Shown here piece by piece: positions 1-7,715 of a DNA stretch of 13,922 nucleotides. How positions within the stretch are numbered: the first letter of the stretch is position 1; every line of letters begins with the position of its first letter. The position numbers and the translations under genes were made by a program. The notes beneath the pieces were generated by a model. That model was not told the DNA's origin. It did not search any database and saw only the letters and a program-made list of their open reading frames with translations. This DNA comes from Streptosporangiaceae bacterium. GTDB taxonomy: Bacteria; Actinomycetota; Actinomycetes; Streptosporangiales; Streptosporangiaceae. The stretch is taken from contig JASIBJ010000174.1 in assembly GCA_030045215.1 (NCBI GenBank), forward strand, positions 1 through 13,922, given 5' to 3'.

Positions 1-225
1 GAGTTCGTGGTCCGCGGCAGCGTCCAGCAGGGTGCGCTGATCGGCTTCTACCTGGTGGACGGGGTGGTGGCTGCCGCCGTAGGCGTCGACCGCGGCGGTG
101 ATCCGGAACTGGACCTCGACGGCGAGATGACGGCCTGCGCCCGCCTGGTGTCCGAGCGAGCCCGGCCGGCCGCCGCCGTGCTCGCCGACGACCGCACCGA
201 CCTCTGGTCGCTGGCGCGGCGATGA
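1..225 (+). CDS. Ferredoxin/rubredoxin reductase-like flavoprotein, C-terminal end (5' truncated)
   Basis: The frame is open from the first base and ends with TGA at 223-225, so only the last 74 residues are visible. The sequence resembles the C-terminal domain that follows the FAD/NAD domains in actinobacterial ferredoxin reductases: a VVRGSV strand, then GFYLVDGVVAAAVGVDRGGD, then a helix and a short LADDRTDLWSLARR tail. In that family (established knowledge) the enzyme passes electrons from NAD(P)H to a ferredoxin, often one serving a P450 or Rieske oxygenase, and this domain packs against the flavin. The catalytic GxGxxG motifs lie outside the window, so the exact partner cannot be named. 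It converges on the dehydrogenase gene on the other strand, with 8 bp between stop codons. Confidence 0.72.
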   Translation, partial: EFVVRGSVQQGALIGFYLVDGVVAAAVGVDRGGDPELDLDGEMTACARLVSERARPAAAVLADDRTDLWSLARR

Positions 226-233
226 TGCGCCGG

Positions 234-1001
234 TCAGGCGTTCGAGAACAGCGGGATGTTCGCCCCGCTGACGTGCGCCAGCGGGCTGTCCAGCAGCGCC
301 ACGATCAGTGCCGCGACGTCGTCGGGCGTCAGGCCAGGACGCAGCGCGGGATTTGCCCGGCGCAGCATCTCGGTGTCGACGGCACCAGGGCTCAGGCACA
401 CGGCGCTGATGCCGTACCCCCTGCCCTCGACCGCGATCGCCTCGGTCAGGCCGATAACCCCGTACTTGGACACGTTGTATGCGGCCAGCCCGGGGAACTT
501 CTCGGTCGCATACACGCCCGACAGCGACGCGATGGTCACGATCCGGCCTCCGCCGGCCGCAACCATCGCGGTGAACGCCGCACGGCAGCACAGGAACGTG
601 CCCGTCAGGTTGACCCCGAGCGTCCGCTGCCACAGTGCCGATGTCGTTTCGGCAAATGGCGCGGGCGTCAGCACGCCCGCCGCACAGACCAATGCACTCG
701 GCTGACCGAACCCGCCGACCTCGGTAAACAGGCGCTGGACCGAGGCCTCGTCGCTAACGTCCGTCGGCACGGGCGTGGCCTGGCCGCCCGCGTCCCTGAT
801 TCGGTCGGCCACGGTGCCCAGAGCCTGAGGGTCCCTGGCCGCCAGCACCACGCGGGCGCCCGCCGCCGCCATGGCCGCGGCCGTGGCTGCCCCGATCCCG
901 CGGCTGGCACCCGTGACGACCGCCAGTCGTCCCGCGAGCCACCGGCCGTGAGCATCGTCGGCCGTGGTCACGCCGGCGTGAGGCCGTGCGGGCTCACCCA
1001 C
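234..1001 (-). CDS. Short-chain dehydrogenase/reductase (SDR), last gene of the pterin-synthase-like operon
   Basis: A 255-residue classical SDR, normal length for the family. Visible motifs are the nucleotide-binding TGASRGIG (30-37), TDV (80-82), CAAG at 106-109 (the usual NNAG, altered), structural N131, catalytic S159/S161, and Y175-x3-K179 in YNVSK. R56 after the second strand favours NADP(H). It should oxidise an alcohol or reduce a ketone in the cytosol; the substrate is unknown. The GTG start at 999-1001 is chosen because it overlaps the stop of the upstream glycosyltransferase by 8 bp, which suggests translational coupling; a later in-frame GTG (residue 11) is possible. Its place at the end of the methyltransferase-glycosyltransferase operon suggests it acts on the same small molecule (inference). 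Confidence 0.88.
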   Translation of the reverse strand: MGEPARPHAGVTTADDAHGRWLAGRLAVVTGASRGIGAATAAAMAAAGARVVLAARDPQALGTVADRIRDAGGQATPVPTDVSDEASVQRLFTEVGGFGQPSALVCAAGVLTPAPFAETTSALWQRTLGVNLTGTFLCCRAAFTAMVAAGGGRIVTIASLSGVYATEKFPGLAAYNVSKYGVIGLTEAIAVEGRGYGISAVCLSPGAVDTEMLRRANPALRPGLTPDDVAALIVALLDSPLAHVSGANIPLFSNA

Positions 1002-2094
1002 CGTTGACCCGCCGGTACAGACGTTCGTGTGCGCGCAGGCTCACGTCGAGGTCAAGCCGGGTCTCGGCGTGCTTGCGGCAGGCAGCCCGCGAAATCCCGG
1101 CCACGTTCCCCACCGCCTCGGCGGCGGCCCGGACGTCATCGGGCGGCACGAGGAAACCCGTCACGTCGTCCATGATGACCTCACCTAGTGCGCCGCGCCG
1201 GAATGCCACAACAGGAGTCCCGCACGCCTGTGCCTCAGCCGCGGCCAGGCCGAACGGTTCGTCCCAGCGGGACGGACACAGCACGACCGCCGCCCGGGCC
1301 ATTGCCGCCCACAGCGAGGTGCGCGGCACCCCCCGGTGGACGGCTACGCCCGGCCAATCCCGCCGCGGGGCGATCTGCTCCCGGCTGTACTCAGGATCGT
1401 AGACGTCACCGTAGACATCGATCGGCAGTCCCGCGGCGCTGGCGATGTCGATAGCTTCGGCCGCGCCCTTCTCCGGGCTCAGCCGGCCCGCGAAAAGCGT
1501 GCTCTGCCCGGCCGCCCGCGACCAGCGGATGGCGCGCGTGGCTGGGAATGGCGGCAGGATTGCGTCTACGGGAACGAAGCGGCGCCACGCGTTAGCCTGG
1601 AACGCCGACACCGCGGCCACCGCCGGCGGTCTGGTGCCGCGCACCGCGTCGCGAAGCGCCGCCGAGACAGCCCGGTCGGGCGGAAGGTGAAGCGTGTGGA
1701 CTACCGGCGCCCGCAGCGCCGAGGCGTGCCGGATGGCGGGCGCGTCGAAAGCGTGATTGTGGATCACGTCATACCGGCTCGAACGGATGGCCTTGCAGAC
1801 GACGCTAAATGCTGACTCAGCCGCCGCCTCGTCGCCGGTCGCCTCCTCGCGGCTCGCCGATTCTCCGGTCGAGGCCCCGCCTGGCCGGTAGAGCGTGCCG
1901 GCCAGGGACCGGGGGTCGATTCCGGTGTCGATCACCTCGACCCCGGGGATCTCCGAACCGGAGGCAGCGTACACATGCACGTCGTGGCCCCGGTCAGCCA
2001 GACCGCGGGCGAGGTCGGACACGAACGCCTGCGACCCGCCGAGCTGAGGTTCCCTGATGGCCGTCACCAACGGCGCCAGGATCGCGATTTTCAA
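994..2094 (-). CDS. GT4-family glycosyltransferase
   Basis: A 366-residue protein with the two-Rossmann GT-B layout. The N-terminal acceptor half has MKIAILAP and GGSQ at 19-22 (glycine-rich loop after strand 1) and HNH at 112-114. The C-terminal donor half has GRLSPEKG at 203-210 and the E-x7-E motif of retaining GT4 enzymes at E279...E287, followed by [18 protein letters not shown]. The family (established) transfers sugar from a nucleotide sugar with retention. Residues about 70-97 form a low-complexity acidic insert. No signal peptide or membrane segment is seen, so it is probably cytosolic. It starts with TTG at 2092-2094 inside the stop of the upstream methyltransferase (TTGA, 4-bp overlap). 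Donor and acceptor cannot be told from sequence; the context suggests a small soluble acceptor rather than a wall polymer. Confidence 0.88.
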   Translation of the reverse strand: MKIAILAPLVTAIREPQLGGSQAFVSDLARGLADRGHDVHVYAASGSEIPGVEVIDTGIDPRSLAGTLYRPGGASTGESASREEATGDEAAAESAFSVVCKAIRSSRYDVIHNHAFDAPAIRHASALRAPVVHTLHLPPDRAVSAALRDAVRGTRPPAVAAVSAFQANAWRRFVPVDAILPPFPATRAIRWSRAAGQSTLFAGRLSPEKGAAEAIDIASAAGLPIDVYGDVYDPEYSREQIAPRRDWPGVAVHRGVPRTSLWAAMARAAVVLCPSRWDEPFGLAAAEAQACGTPVVAFRRGALGEVIMDDVTGFLVPPDDVRAAAEAVGNVAGISRAACRKHAETRLDLDVSLRAHERLYRRVNGG

Positions 2095-2876
2095 GGCCCC
2101 AGTACCTTGAAGGCCAAGTCGCGCGGGGGGTTGATGCCGAGCACCTCGAAGGGCACCGTCCGTCTTCCGAGCCGCCGCACCTCGTCGGCCGCGTCAGCGT
2201 AGAAGATCTCGGACAGTTCCACCGCGTCGAGGTAGCTGGGGAACTCAACTGCCATCGCCCCAGCGAAACTGACGTACTGGTAGCCATGCGCGGCCAGCCA
2301 GTCGATGTGGTTTGGCCAGATAATTGCGACGGAGCCGCCTGGTCGGCATACCCGTTCCATCTCTGACAGGCCGGCCTCGCCGCCGTGCTCGGCGGCAGGG
2401 GTCAAGGCCGAGCAGGCGACCACCAGATCCGCGAAGTTGTCGGGTAGCGGAAGCTGATCGAAGAACCCCGGCACCACGCGCGCCCGGTTGCCGTGATCCG
2501 CGGCACTGAGCTTCCGCTGCAGGATCCGGCGCAGCGGCAGCGCCGGCTCGATCGCGACCACCTGCCGCGCCCGGCCGATGAGCTCGAGCGTCAGCCGTCC
2601 CGTGCCCGCGCCCACCTCCGTGATCCGGTCAACGCCGTGTGGCAGCCAGGCCACGACACCAGGATGCAGGTGCTCGGCGCTGGCCAGCCGGTCAAAGAGT
2701 TCCGGCTCAAGCCGGTACAGCAGTTCCCACGCCAGCGCCAGATCCCTTCGCGGGTCGCCGACTCCTTCCGGGACGAACCGGCTCGCCTCCTCGGGTGTAA
2801 AAACGCTCAGATCCGCGGCCGTGTACCGGCTCTCAACGTCCCGGCCTACCCGGAGCCCAGCGTCAGGTTCTGGCAC
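2091..2876 (-). CDS. Class I SAM-dependent methyltransferase
   Basis: A 261-residue protein with a Rossmann methyltransferase core. Motif I is EVGAGTGRL at 87-95, the acidic residue closing strand 2 is E110 in AIEP, the motif IV region is [12 protein letters not shown] from 148, and the post-motif segment is [12 protein letters not shown] at 175-186. The order fits the Methyltransf_11/25 type that methylates small molecules. About 80 residues precede the core and may form a substrate cap. The GTG start at 2874-2876 overlaps the end of the pterin-synthase-like gene by 14 bp, and the stop overlaps the TTG of the glycosyltransferase, so translation is probably coupled on both sides. The acceptor atom and substrate are unknown; a role in decorating a pterin-like product is inferred from context only. 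Confidence 0.85.
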   Translation of the reverse strand: MPEPDAGLRVGRDVESRYTAADLSVFTPEEASRFVPEGVGDPRRDLALAWELLYRLEPELFDRLASAEHLHPGVVAWLPHGVDRITEVGAGTGRLTLELIGRARQVVAIEPALPLRRILQRKLSAADHGNRARVVPGFFDQLPLPDNFADLVVACSALTPAAEHGGEAGLSEMERVCRPGGSVAIIWPNHIDWLAAHGYQYVSFAGAMAVEFPSYLDAVELSEIFYADAADEVRRLGRRTVPFEVLGINPPRDLAFKVLGP

Positions 2877-3270
2877 CGACTTCCGCCCAGTTCTTGTCCG
2901 TCTCCCAGACCCGGACCGACCGGAGCAGCCCTGTCGGCAGCTCGGGTTCGAGCCGGTCCCAGAACGCCTGGGCCAGGTTCTCCGCGGTCGGGATCAGCCC
3001 CTTGAGCCACGGGACATCGGTGTTCAGGTTGCGATGATCCACGTCGCGGATGACCCGACTCGTGATGGCCTCGGACAGTACCTTCAGGTCGAAGACGTAG
3101 CCACTGGCCTGATCAATCTCCCCGTCTACGACGACTTCCAGCACGTAGTTGTGTCCGTGCAGGTTCGCGCACTTCCCGAATATGCGCTGGTTCTCGTCAT
3201 CGGACAGGTCAGGGTCGCACAGCTGGTGCGCGGCATTGAACGACTCCCGGCGGCCGACCTGAACGGTCAT
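2863..3270 (-). CDS. 6-pyruvoyl-tetrahydropterin / 6-carboxytetrahydropterin synthase-like enzyme (QueD family)
   Basis: A 135-residue protein of the T-fold PTPS/QueD family. The zinc ligands are H15 (FNAAH) and H38/H40 in LHGH. The nucleophile candidate C34 gives the CxxxHGH pattern of QueD and bacterial PTPS-II. DHRNLN at 78-83, PTAEN at 94-98 and the pterin-anchoring Glu E123 (VWET) are all present. The family turns 7,8-dihydroneopterin triphosphate into 6-carboxy- or 6-pyruvoyl-tetrahydropterin (established). No queC, queE or folE is visible nearby, so a queuosine role is not supported. I chose the ATG at 3268-3270 because AGAGGA lies 7-8 bases upstream and homology begins at once; a longer frame up to 3465 has arginine- and proline-rich, non-family sequence. 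First gene of the four-gene operon. Confidence 0.85.
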   Translation of the reverse strand: MTVQVGRRESFNAAHQLCDPDLSDDENQRIFGKCANLHGHNYVLEVVVDGEIDQASGYVFDLKVLSEAITSRVIRDVDHRNLNTDVPWLKGLIPTAENLAQAFWDRLEPELPTGLLRSVRVWETDKNWAEVGART

Positions 3271-3671
3271 AGCCTCGTCCTCTTTCGCGAGTTTCTCTAA
3301 CGATAGAACGCTGGCCGTCATACCCGGTCCGGCGCACGGGTTGCGGATCCGGCCGACTGTACTGCCCCCGTGGAGGTGGCCTCGGCAACGCGGGCAGGGT
3401 CTTCCCTGTCTTCCCGCGGTCGGTTCAGTCGGCCGTTCTGCCAGCGTATCGGGCCCCGCTCTCAAGGACGCGCGCGCTCGCCCCAGGTGGAGCGCGGGCG
3501 AAGCCGGTCCCGGCCGGGCCGCGAGCTTCCGTTGGCGGAGCGCTGCCTAGCCGAGTCCGTTAAACATTAAATATCTACTGATACCGGGATAGGACGAGTG
3601 ACCGCTCTCCTCCGGCAGCGCTTCGCCGCCGTGTTGATACCGGCTGGGAAAGGTGCCCGTGCGGGTACCGG
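3271..3671. other. 401-bp intergenic stretch upstream of the pterin-synthase operon
   Basis: No convincing gene. It should hold the operon promoter. Within it lie an AT-rich island at 3559-3583 (unusual for this DNA), with the dyad TATC-TACT-GATA at 3572-3583, and the first copy of a 21-bp direct repeat at 3638-3658. The rest (about 3310-3550) is GC-rich with no structure I can support. Confidence 0.5.
3300..3305 (-). promoter_or_regulatory. Candidate -10 box for the pterin-synthase operon
   Basis: On the minus strand TATCGT fits the actinobacterial TAnnnT pattern and lies 29 bases upstream of the ATG at 3270, which would leave a short leader containing the Shine-Dalgarno. No good -35 box is found 16-18 bases further up. 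Position and pattern only. Confidence 0.25.
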
Positions 3672-3686
3672 CTAGAAAAGGTGCCC
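3638..3686. repeat. Imperfect tandem repeat, two 21-bp copies 28 bp apart, at the end of the phosphoesterase gene
   Basis: Copies at 3638-3658 and 3666-3686 share 19 of 21 bases (TACCGGCT..., ...AAAGGTGCCC). The second copy contains the stop codon and last codons of the phosphoesterase; the first lies just beyond it. It looks like a local duplication of the gene terminus. A third TACCGG at 3582, 56 bp before the first copy, matches only over its first bases. Confidence 0.7.
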
Positions 3687-5684
3687 TTTCACCTTCCGGC
3701 GGAAGACGACGCGGTCGAACTCGACACCTTGCTCATTGATTGCCCTGAGCGTCATTGACGTGGTCCCGTCTGGCGCGGCGGGGACCACGTCCAGGGCGAT
3801 GAATCCGTAGTCTCGGTAGCGCGCCTGCGACCAGTCGACCGTCTCGTACGAATCGGTGAAGTCGAGCTGGCTGACGTACGGCCCGACTCCGGTCGTGGCG
3901 TCCGCCGGGACTACGGTGCCGTTTCCCGGCGCGCCCGTGTTCACGCCAGCGATGAAGTTCCGGTCGGACTCGACAGCGCCGGACCACGCGTAGCGGGGAC
4001 GGCCAGCCGACCCCACCGTGACGTAGGTGGTCCCGTCCTTCTCCGGGTAGACGACGGCCGGATCCGTCGGCGAGAGCGACACCGCCTGCGTGGACGACGT
4101 ACCGCTGTTCGTTGCCGGGTCATACCGGATCGGGTTCGACCGCTCGTACAGGTGGTTGTGCCCCTGGATGGCCAGATCCACCTTGTACTCGGCGAACAGC
4201 CGGGCCAGGACCTTGCGCACGCCGCCGTCAGAGGAGTGGCTCTCACACGTCGAGAACGCGCAATGGTGGTAGAACGCGATGATGAAGTCGATCTCCGGAT
4301 CGGCGCGGAACTCGCCCAACCGCTGCCTCAGCCATCGCGCCTGGGCGCCGCCGCTATATCCGAGCAGCCCTTGGATCTCGTAGCTGAGGTCATTCGCGTC
4401 CACGCTGACAATGCCAACGTTGCCGTACGTCACGCTGTAGACGGACGGGCACGGGCTTGGGCCGTTCTTCGGCAGGTCCAGCCGGTGAGCGTGGCCGCCA
4501 TAGCCGATGGAACCGTAGTCGGCGATCGTCGTCGCGTCGGCGTCGAGCGAGGCGGTGAACAGCTCGACGTCGTGGTTGCCTGTCGCGAACATCCACGGGA
4601 TGAAAGCCGAACTGGGTTCGATGGTGCTGAGGTAGCTGGTCCAGACGTAGGGATCGAAATCGTCCCAGCCCCCGCTGTTCGCCGGCGGAGCCGGGGTGTT
4701 CGTGTCGCCGGGCTGGGTGCCGTCGTATCCGTCGGGGTTGATAATCGGCTGCGCGTCGCCACTCGGGTTGGCATAGCAGATGTCGCCCGCGAGCAGCGTA
4801 AATCGCGAGGGAGTGAAGTTGACCGGATTGCGGACCAGCGTGATCTGGTTGACCAGCGCCGCGACCGGGGGGATGTCGGTGGGCGCGGTCGTCGACGTCG
4901 GGTTGTAATAGTCGGGATCGGCCGAGTTGTAGTAGTCGTCGGTGATGTGAGTCGACGACTCCGGCTGTAGCGAGATGGCATTGTCGAGCGTGAGGCCCGT
5001 TCCGGGGGCCCCGTTGATGCCCTGGTCGCCGTAAGCCGTGAACGTGAACGGGTCCAGACGGCGACGACCTCCCGGCGCGGTGGTGAAGGTCGCGTCGGGC
5101 GTGCAGCCGCGCTCTCCGTCCTTCCAGTACGTGAATCGGTAGTGGTAAGTCTGGCCCGGCTCCAGGCCGTCCAGCAGCGCGTGGACGTAGAACTGATCGG
5201 CGTTCAGCAGGTCGGTCGTGGAGGCCGTGACCGGCCCGGTGGCGACCCCGTTCCACACGGGCACGTGCGTGATGAGCTCGCGAAGCTCGGCCGGCACCAG
5301 GCAGCCATAGGTCGCATCGTGTCCGAACTCGACGGAAACCTTGATCCCTGATGGGACGGCGTTGTACTGGTTCACGTCGAACAGCTGTCCGGCGACCCAC
5401 ATCTGCCGACGCGGATCCGGACCGAAGGACAGGTGACGGCCGTTCACAACGAAACCGCCGGCCACGGTGCCGGTACTGGTGAGCGCGTCGGCGAACGCCA
5501 GCTCACCGAAACCGCCGCCGAGCAGGAAGGCGGCCCCGGCCGCACTTATGCTCCCGCGCAGCATGGTCCTGCGGCTGACCACGCTGCGTCGCAGCATCTG
5601 CTGGAAGAGTTCGTGCTGCTCGACCATTGGAACTGGTGGATGAGAATTGCGGGAAGCGCCCGGGCGTGAGAAGTCTGCGGCCAT
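3672..5684 (-). CDS. Tat-exported purple acid phosphatase-like metallophosphoesterase
   Basis: A 670-residue protein from the ATG at 5682-5684. The N-terminus has a twin-arginine signal (SRRTMLRGS at 37-45, hydrophobic stretch to about 60, AFADA cleavage region near 63-67), so it should be folded before export. Next comes a fibronectin-like N-domain as in purple acid phosphatases, ending in YHYRFTYWKDG. The metal-site motifs follow in order: YGDQG (D220), GDICY (300-304), GNHD (369-372), FYHH (473-474) and GHNH (508-511). All five signature blocks are kept, including the Tyr ligand position, so it is probably an active dinuclear phosphoesterase. Residues about 240-275 and 310-345 are Pro/Thr/Tyr/Asp-rich inserts. 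The start is uncertain: ATG 5627 would give 651 residues and neither has a clear Shine-Dalgarno; the frame extends to 5942 but that part does not look coding. Confidence 0.85.
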   Translation of the reverse strand: MAADFSRPGASRNSHPPVPMVEQHELFQQMLRRSVVSRRTMLRGSISAAGAAFLLGGGFGELAFADALTSTGTVAGGFVVNGRHLSFGPDPRRQMWVAGQLFDVNQYNAVPSGIKVSVEFGHDATYGCLVPAELRELITHVPVWNGVATGPVTASTTDLLNADQFYVHALLDGLEPGQTYHYRFTYWKDGERGCTPDATFTTAPGGRRRLDPFTFTAYGDQGINGAPGTGLTLDNAISLQPESSTHITDDYYNSADPDYYNPTSTTAPTDIPPVAALVNQITLVRNPVNFTPSRFTLLAGDICYANPSGDAQPIINPDGYDGTQPGDTNTPAPPANSGGWDDFDPYVWTSYLSTIEPSSAFIPWMFATGNHDVELFTASLDADATTIADYGSIGYGGHAHRLDLPKNGPSPCPSVYSVTYGNVGIVSVDANDLSYEIQGLLGYSGGAQARWLRQRLGEFRADPEIDFIIAFYHHCAFSTCESHSSDGGVRKVLARLFAEYKVDLAIQGHNHLYERSNPIRYDPATNSGTSSTQAVSLSPTDPAVVYPEKDGTTYVTVGSAGRPRYAWSGAVESDRNFIAGVNTGAPGNGTVVPADATTGVGPYVSQLDFTDSYETVDWSQARYRDYGFIALDVVPAAPDGTTSMTLRAINEQGVEFDRVVFRRKVKGHLF

Positions 5685-5983
5685 GTCAGGATGCTCGCGA
5701 TACCAGATGAAGACGATATAAACAAAAGGTTGCGGCTGAGGAAACGTTGTGTCCGGCCCGAAGCATCGTTGCGGCAGCTGAGGCGCTGGGCGACTCAGGA
5801 GTTCGAGTACGCAAGATCCTGGCGACGGCCCGGTGAACGCGGTCGTTGTATGCCATTCATGTATGGCCCGCAGTCGCGCTCGTAATGACACGCCCAGCGA
5901 AATACACTTCGTTCCCCTCAAAAACGGCGCGTAATTGAACATGCTTGGTCAAAATGCCCGGCAGGCCGTGTTACGGTCGGCCC
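5685..5983. other. Divergent intergenic region between phosphoesterase and SDR
   Basis: About 300 bp without a believable gene, lower in GC than its surroundings. It must hold the promoters of both flanking genes. An AT-rich run lies at 5714-5725, a dyad GCCAT-N6-ATGGC at 5852-5867, and on the minus strand GTTCACC at 5832-5838 resembles one half-unit of a Streptomyces PHO box, but a good second unit is missing. Confidence 0.45.
5972..5977 (+). promoter_or_regulatory. Candidate -10 box for a leaderless SDR transcript
   Basis: TACGGT fits TAnnnT and ends 6 bases before the ATG at 5984, the spacing expected if transcription starts on the A of the start codon. No Shine-Dalgarno is seen before this ATG, which agrees with a leaderless mRNA. 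The -35 region is weak (TTGGTC lies at 5945-5950, 21 bases away). Confidence 0.3.
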
Positions 5984-6790
5984 ATGACGGTCGTGTTCAT
6001 CACCGGGGGCAGCAGCGGCATCGGCCTGGCGACCGTGCGGCGGCTCGCGGCGGCCGGGGACCGGGTGTTCTGCGGATCGCGCAACCCCGCGAGCGTTCCT
6101 CTTCCCGCAGGCGTCACGCCTGTGCCCCTGGACGTTTCTGATCCGGCAGCCGCCGAGAAGGCTGTCGGGTCGGTGATAGAAGCGGCGGGTCGGCTGGATG
6201 TCCTGGTCAACAACGCTGGCACCGGCGTCGTGGCGCCGCTGGAGGAGACGACGGACGCGGAGGCGCACCGGATCTTTGAGGTGAACGTGTTCGGGCCCAT
6301 GCGGCTCGTCCGGGCGGTAGTGCCACTGATGCGCGCCCAGGGCGGAGGCCGGATCGTCAACGTGACCTCAGTCAACGACATCGCGCCCGCGCCGTTCGCC
6401 GGCTGGTACTCGGCCTCGAAAGCAGCCCTCGCGAGTCTCAGCGCGGTTCTGGGCGCCGAACTGCACGGCACCGGCGTCTTCGTAACGGTGGTCGCCCCCG
6501 GGCTGTTCCGCACCGCCATGTCGGAGCAGCTTCCCTGCTGCCAGGTCGCGGACGGGTCCGGCTACGCCCGGGCGTTCGAGATGCTGCGCAGCCACAACGC
6601 CGCCGCCCTGGAGTCGGCCGGGAACCCGGACGAGGTGGCCAGCGCCATCGAGGACTGCATCCGGGCCGATGATCCGCCCGCCAGGATCGTCGTCGGCGCC
6701 GACGGCGCCGCGATGGAACAGGCGGTCCGGCAGTCGAGCGCCGAAGACCTGGCGAAGCTGCTCCGGGAGTTCGTCGCCAGCCTGACCTAG
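5984..6790 (+). CDS. Short-chain dehydrogenase/reductase (SDR), classical type
   Basis: A 268-residue classical SDR. TGGSSGIG at 7-14 begins the nucleotide fold, with R33 in GSR favouring NADP(H). NNAG is at 76-79, N101 follows, S129 (VTSV) is the catalytic Ser, and Y142-x3-K146 (YSASK) completes the site. The C-terminal ~80 residues resemble the 17-beta-hydroxysteroid-dehydrogenase-like group often annotated simply as oxidoreductase. I start at ATG 5984 because the nucleotide-binding strand begins right there; an upstream in-frame ATG (5951-5953 region or GTG 5945) adds only non-family residues. Divergent from the exported phosphoesterase. Substrate not predictable. Confidence 0.88.
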   Translation: MTVVFITGGSSGIGLATVRRLAAAGDRVFCGSRNPASVPLPAGVTPVPLDVSDPAAAEKAVGSVIEAAGRLDVLVNNAGTGVVAPLEETTDAEAHRIFEVNVFGPMRLVRAVVPLMRAQGGGRIVNVTSVNDIAPAPFAGWYSASKAALASLSAVLGAELHGTGVFVTVVAPGLFRTAMSEQLPCCQVADGSGYARAFEMLRSHNAAALESAGNPDEVASAIEDCIRADDPPARIVVGADGAAMEQAVRQSSAEDLAKLLREFVASLT

Positions 6791-6792
6791 CA

Positions 6793-7034
6793 CAGTGGAG
6801 TGCAGCCAGTAGAGGCGAAGCCGTCGCGGCTGCGGGCACGGATCCGCTGGATGACTTCACCTGCTACCCGAAGTACTCCGCCGGGGTGTGCAGGTTCGCA
6901 GATTACTCGGCCGCCGAGTACTGGGACAGACGTGTCTACATGGTCACCGAGTATGTCGGCCGGGCCGGGCGGGACACCTATAGCACCTGGGATACACGCA
7001 TCTGGTACGCGCCCGTCCCGTGGCTGCTGACTGA
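6793..7034 (+). pseudogene. Possible decayed gene remnant (unrecognised)
   Basis: Frame 1 is open here and reads like real protein between about 6841 and 7034: many Tyr, Trp, Asp and Glu, with segments such as FADYSAAEYWDRRVYMVTEY and STWDTRIWYAPVPW, and GC-rich third positions. The other frames read as Arg/Pro/Ser-rich shadows. There is no Shine-Dalgarno, no family motif I recognise and no stop until 7218, inside the next gene. It is therefore best seen as a remnant of a lost gene, or a chance frame. A hairpin follows directly at 7035. Confidence 0.28.
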
Positions 7035-7059
7035 GCCTGGCGGCCACGGACCGCCAGGC
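7035..7059 (+). terminator. Hairpin, 9-bp perfect stem with 7-base loop
   Basis: GCCTGGCGG pairs with CCGCCAGGC around the loop CCACGGA. There is no T-run after it, but many actinobacterial terminators lack one. It lies between the remnant (or the SDR) and the VOC gene, so it could end the upstream transcript. Confidence 0.4.
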
Positions 7060-7156
7060 CGGCCGCGGACAGAGATCGAAAGCCTACTCCTAGTAACATC
7101 GCCCGCAGGTCCCGTCGTCGTTCGCGGGTCGTGCGGCCCGCCAGTGGAGGTGCCAG

Positions 7157-7621
7157 ATGGCCGAGCTCCCACCGCCGCCAGAGGGAATCGTGCTGGCCCA
7201 CTTCATCGTGTCGGATGATGTCGGGCGCTCCCGGCGCTTCTACACCGAGGTGCTCGGCGGCAGGGTGGTCTTCTTCGGTGACGTGACCTATGTCGCGCTG
7301 GCCAACAGCTGGATCATCATCAATGTCGGCGGGGGACCGACCGACGACAAGCCGTCGGTCATCCTGGAGACGCCGCCGGATCCCGACCGGGTCAGCAGCT
7401 TCCTCAATATCCGAGTGAGAGACATCGAGACCGTGTACGCCGAATGGAGCGCCCGGGGTGCTCAGTTCCTGACCCCGCCGAAACAGCACCAGTACGAGAT
7501 CCGCTGCTATATCCGCGACCCCGACGGCTATCTCGTCGAAGTGGGGCAAACCACAGACCCAAAGGGGGACTGGTATCCCGCCCACTGGCCGCCGAGCACG
7601 CGAGCCGGCGACTCCGAGTGA
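7157..7621 (+). CDS. VOC-family (glyoxalase/bleomycin-resistance fold) protein
   Basis: A 154-residue protein with the paired beta-alpha-beta-beta-beta layout of the vicinal oxygen chelate superfamily. Module 1 begins VLAHFIVSD (H15 at the usual first metal position), with the helix VGRSRRFYTEVLGG; module 2 has FLNIRVRDIETVYAEW and ends in DPDGYLVEVG (121-130) with E128 at the usual last metal position. N84 replaces the His commonly found at the start of module 2, so metal binding may differ from glyoxalase I. The start is supported by GTGGAGG 6 bases before ATG 7157. The family includes lyases, dioxygenases and drug-binding proteins, so function is open. First of three small + genes. Confidence 0.85.
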   Translation: MAELPPPPEGIVLAHFIVSDDVGRSRRFYTEVLGGRVVFFGDVTYVALANSWIIINVGGGPTDDKPSVILETPPDPDRVSSFLNIRVRDIETVYAEWSARGAQFLTPPKQHQYEIRCYIRDPDGYLVEVGQTTDPKGDWYPAHWPPSTRAGDSE

Positions 7622-7715
7622 ATGCCGAGGTCACGGGGACCCCCTGCGGTCGACGCTGGCTAGTCCTGCGGACGCCGAGCCTCGATCCGCCGCGTGATGC
7701 ACAGGAGGTTCGGTA

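Noticed and set aside
968..981. 14-bp perfect palindrome TCACGCCGGCGTGA
   Set aside because: It lies in the first codons of the SDR in very GC-rich DNA, where short palindromes of this kind are common; no further support for an operator.
222..1007. Long + frame opposite the first SDR
   Set aside because: Arg/Gln/His-rich translation without motifs, antisense to an SDR with complete catalytic motifs; a high-GC shadow frame.
3271..3465. N-terminal extension of the pterin-synthase-like gene
   Set aside because: The extra 65 residues are Arg/Pro/Gly-rich without homology to the family, and a good Shine-Dalgarno precedes the ATG at 3270.
4152..4970. 272-residue + frame inside the phosphoesterase
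   Set aside because: Val/Arg/Gly-rich shadow of the gene on the other strand, which holds all five metal motifs.
6944..7585. 213-residue - frame opposite the VOC gene
   Set aside because: No motif, and the opposite strand has a Shine-Dalgarno and a clear VOC fold.
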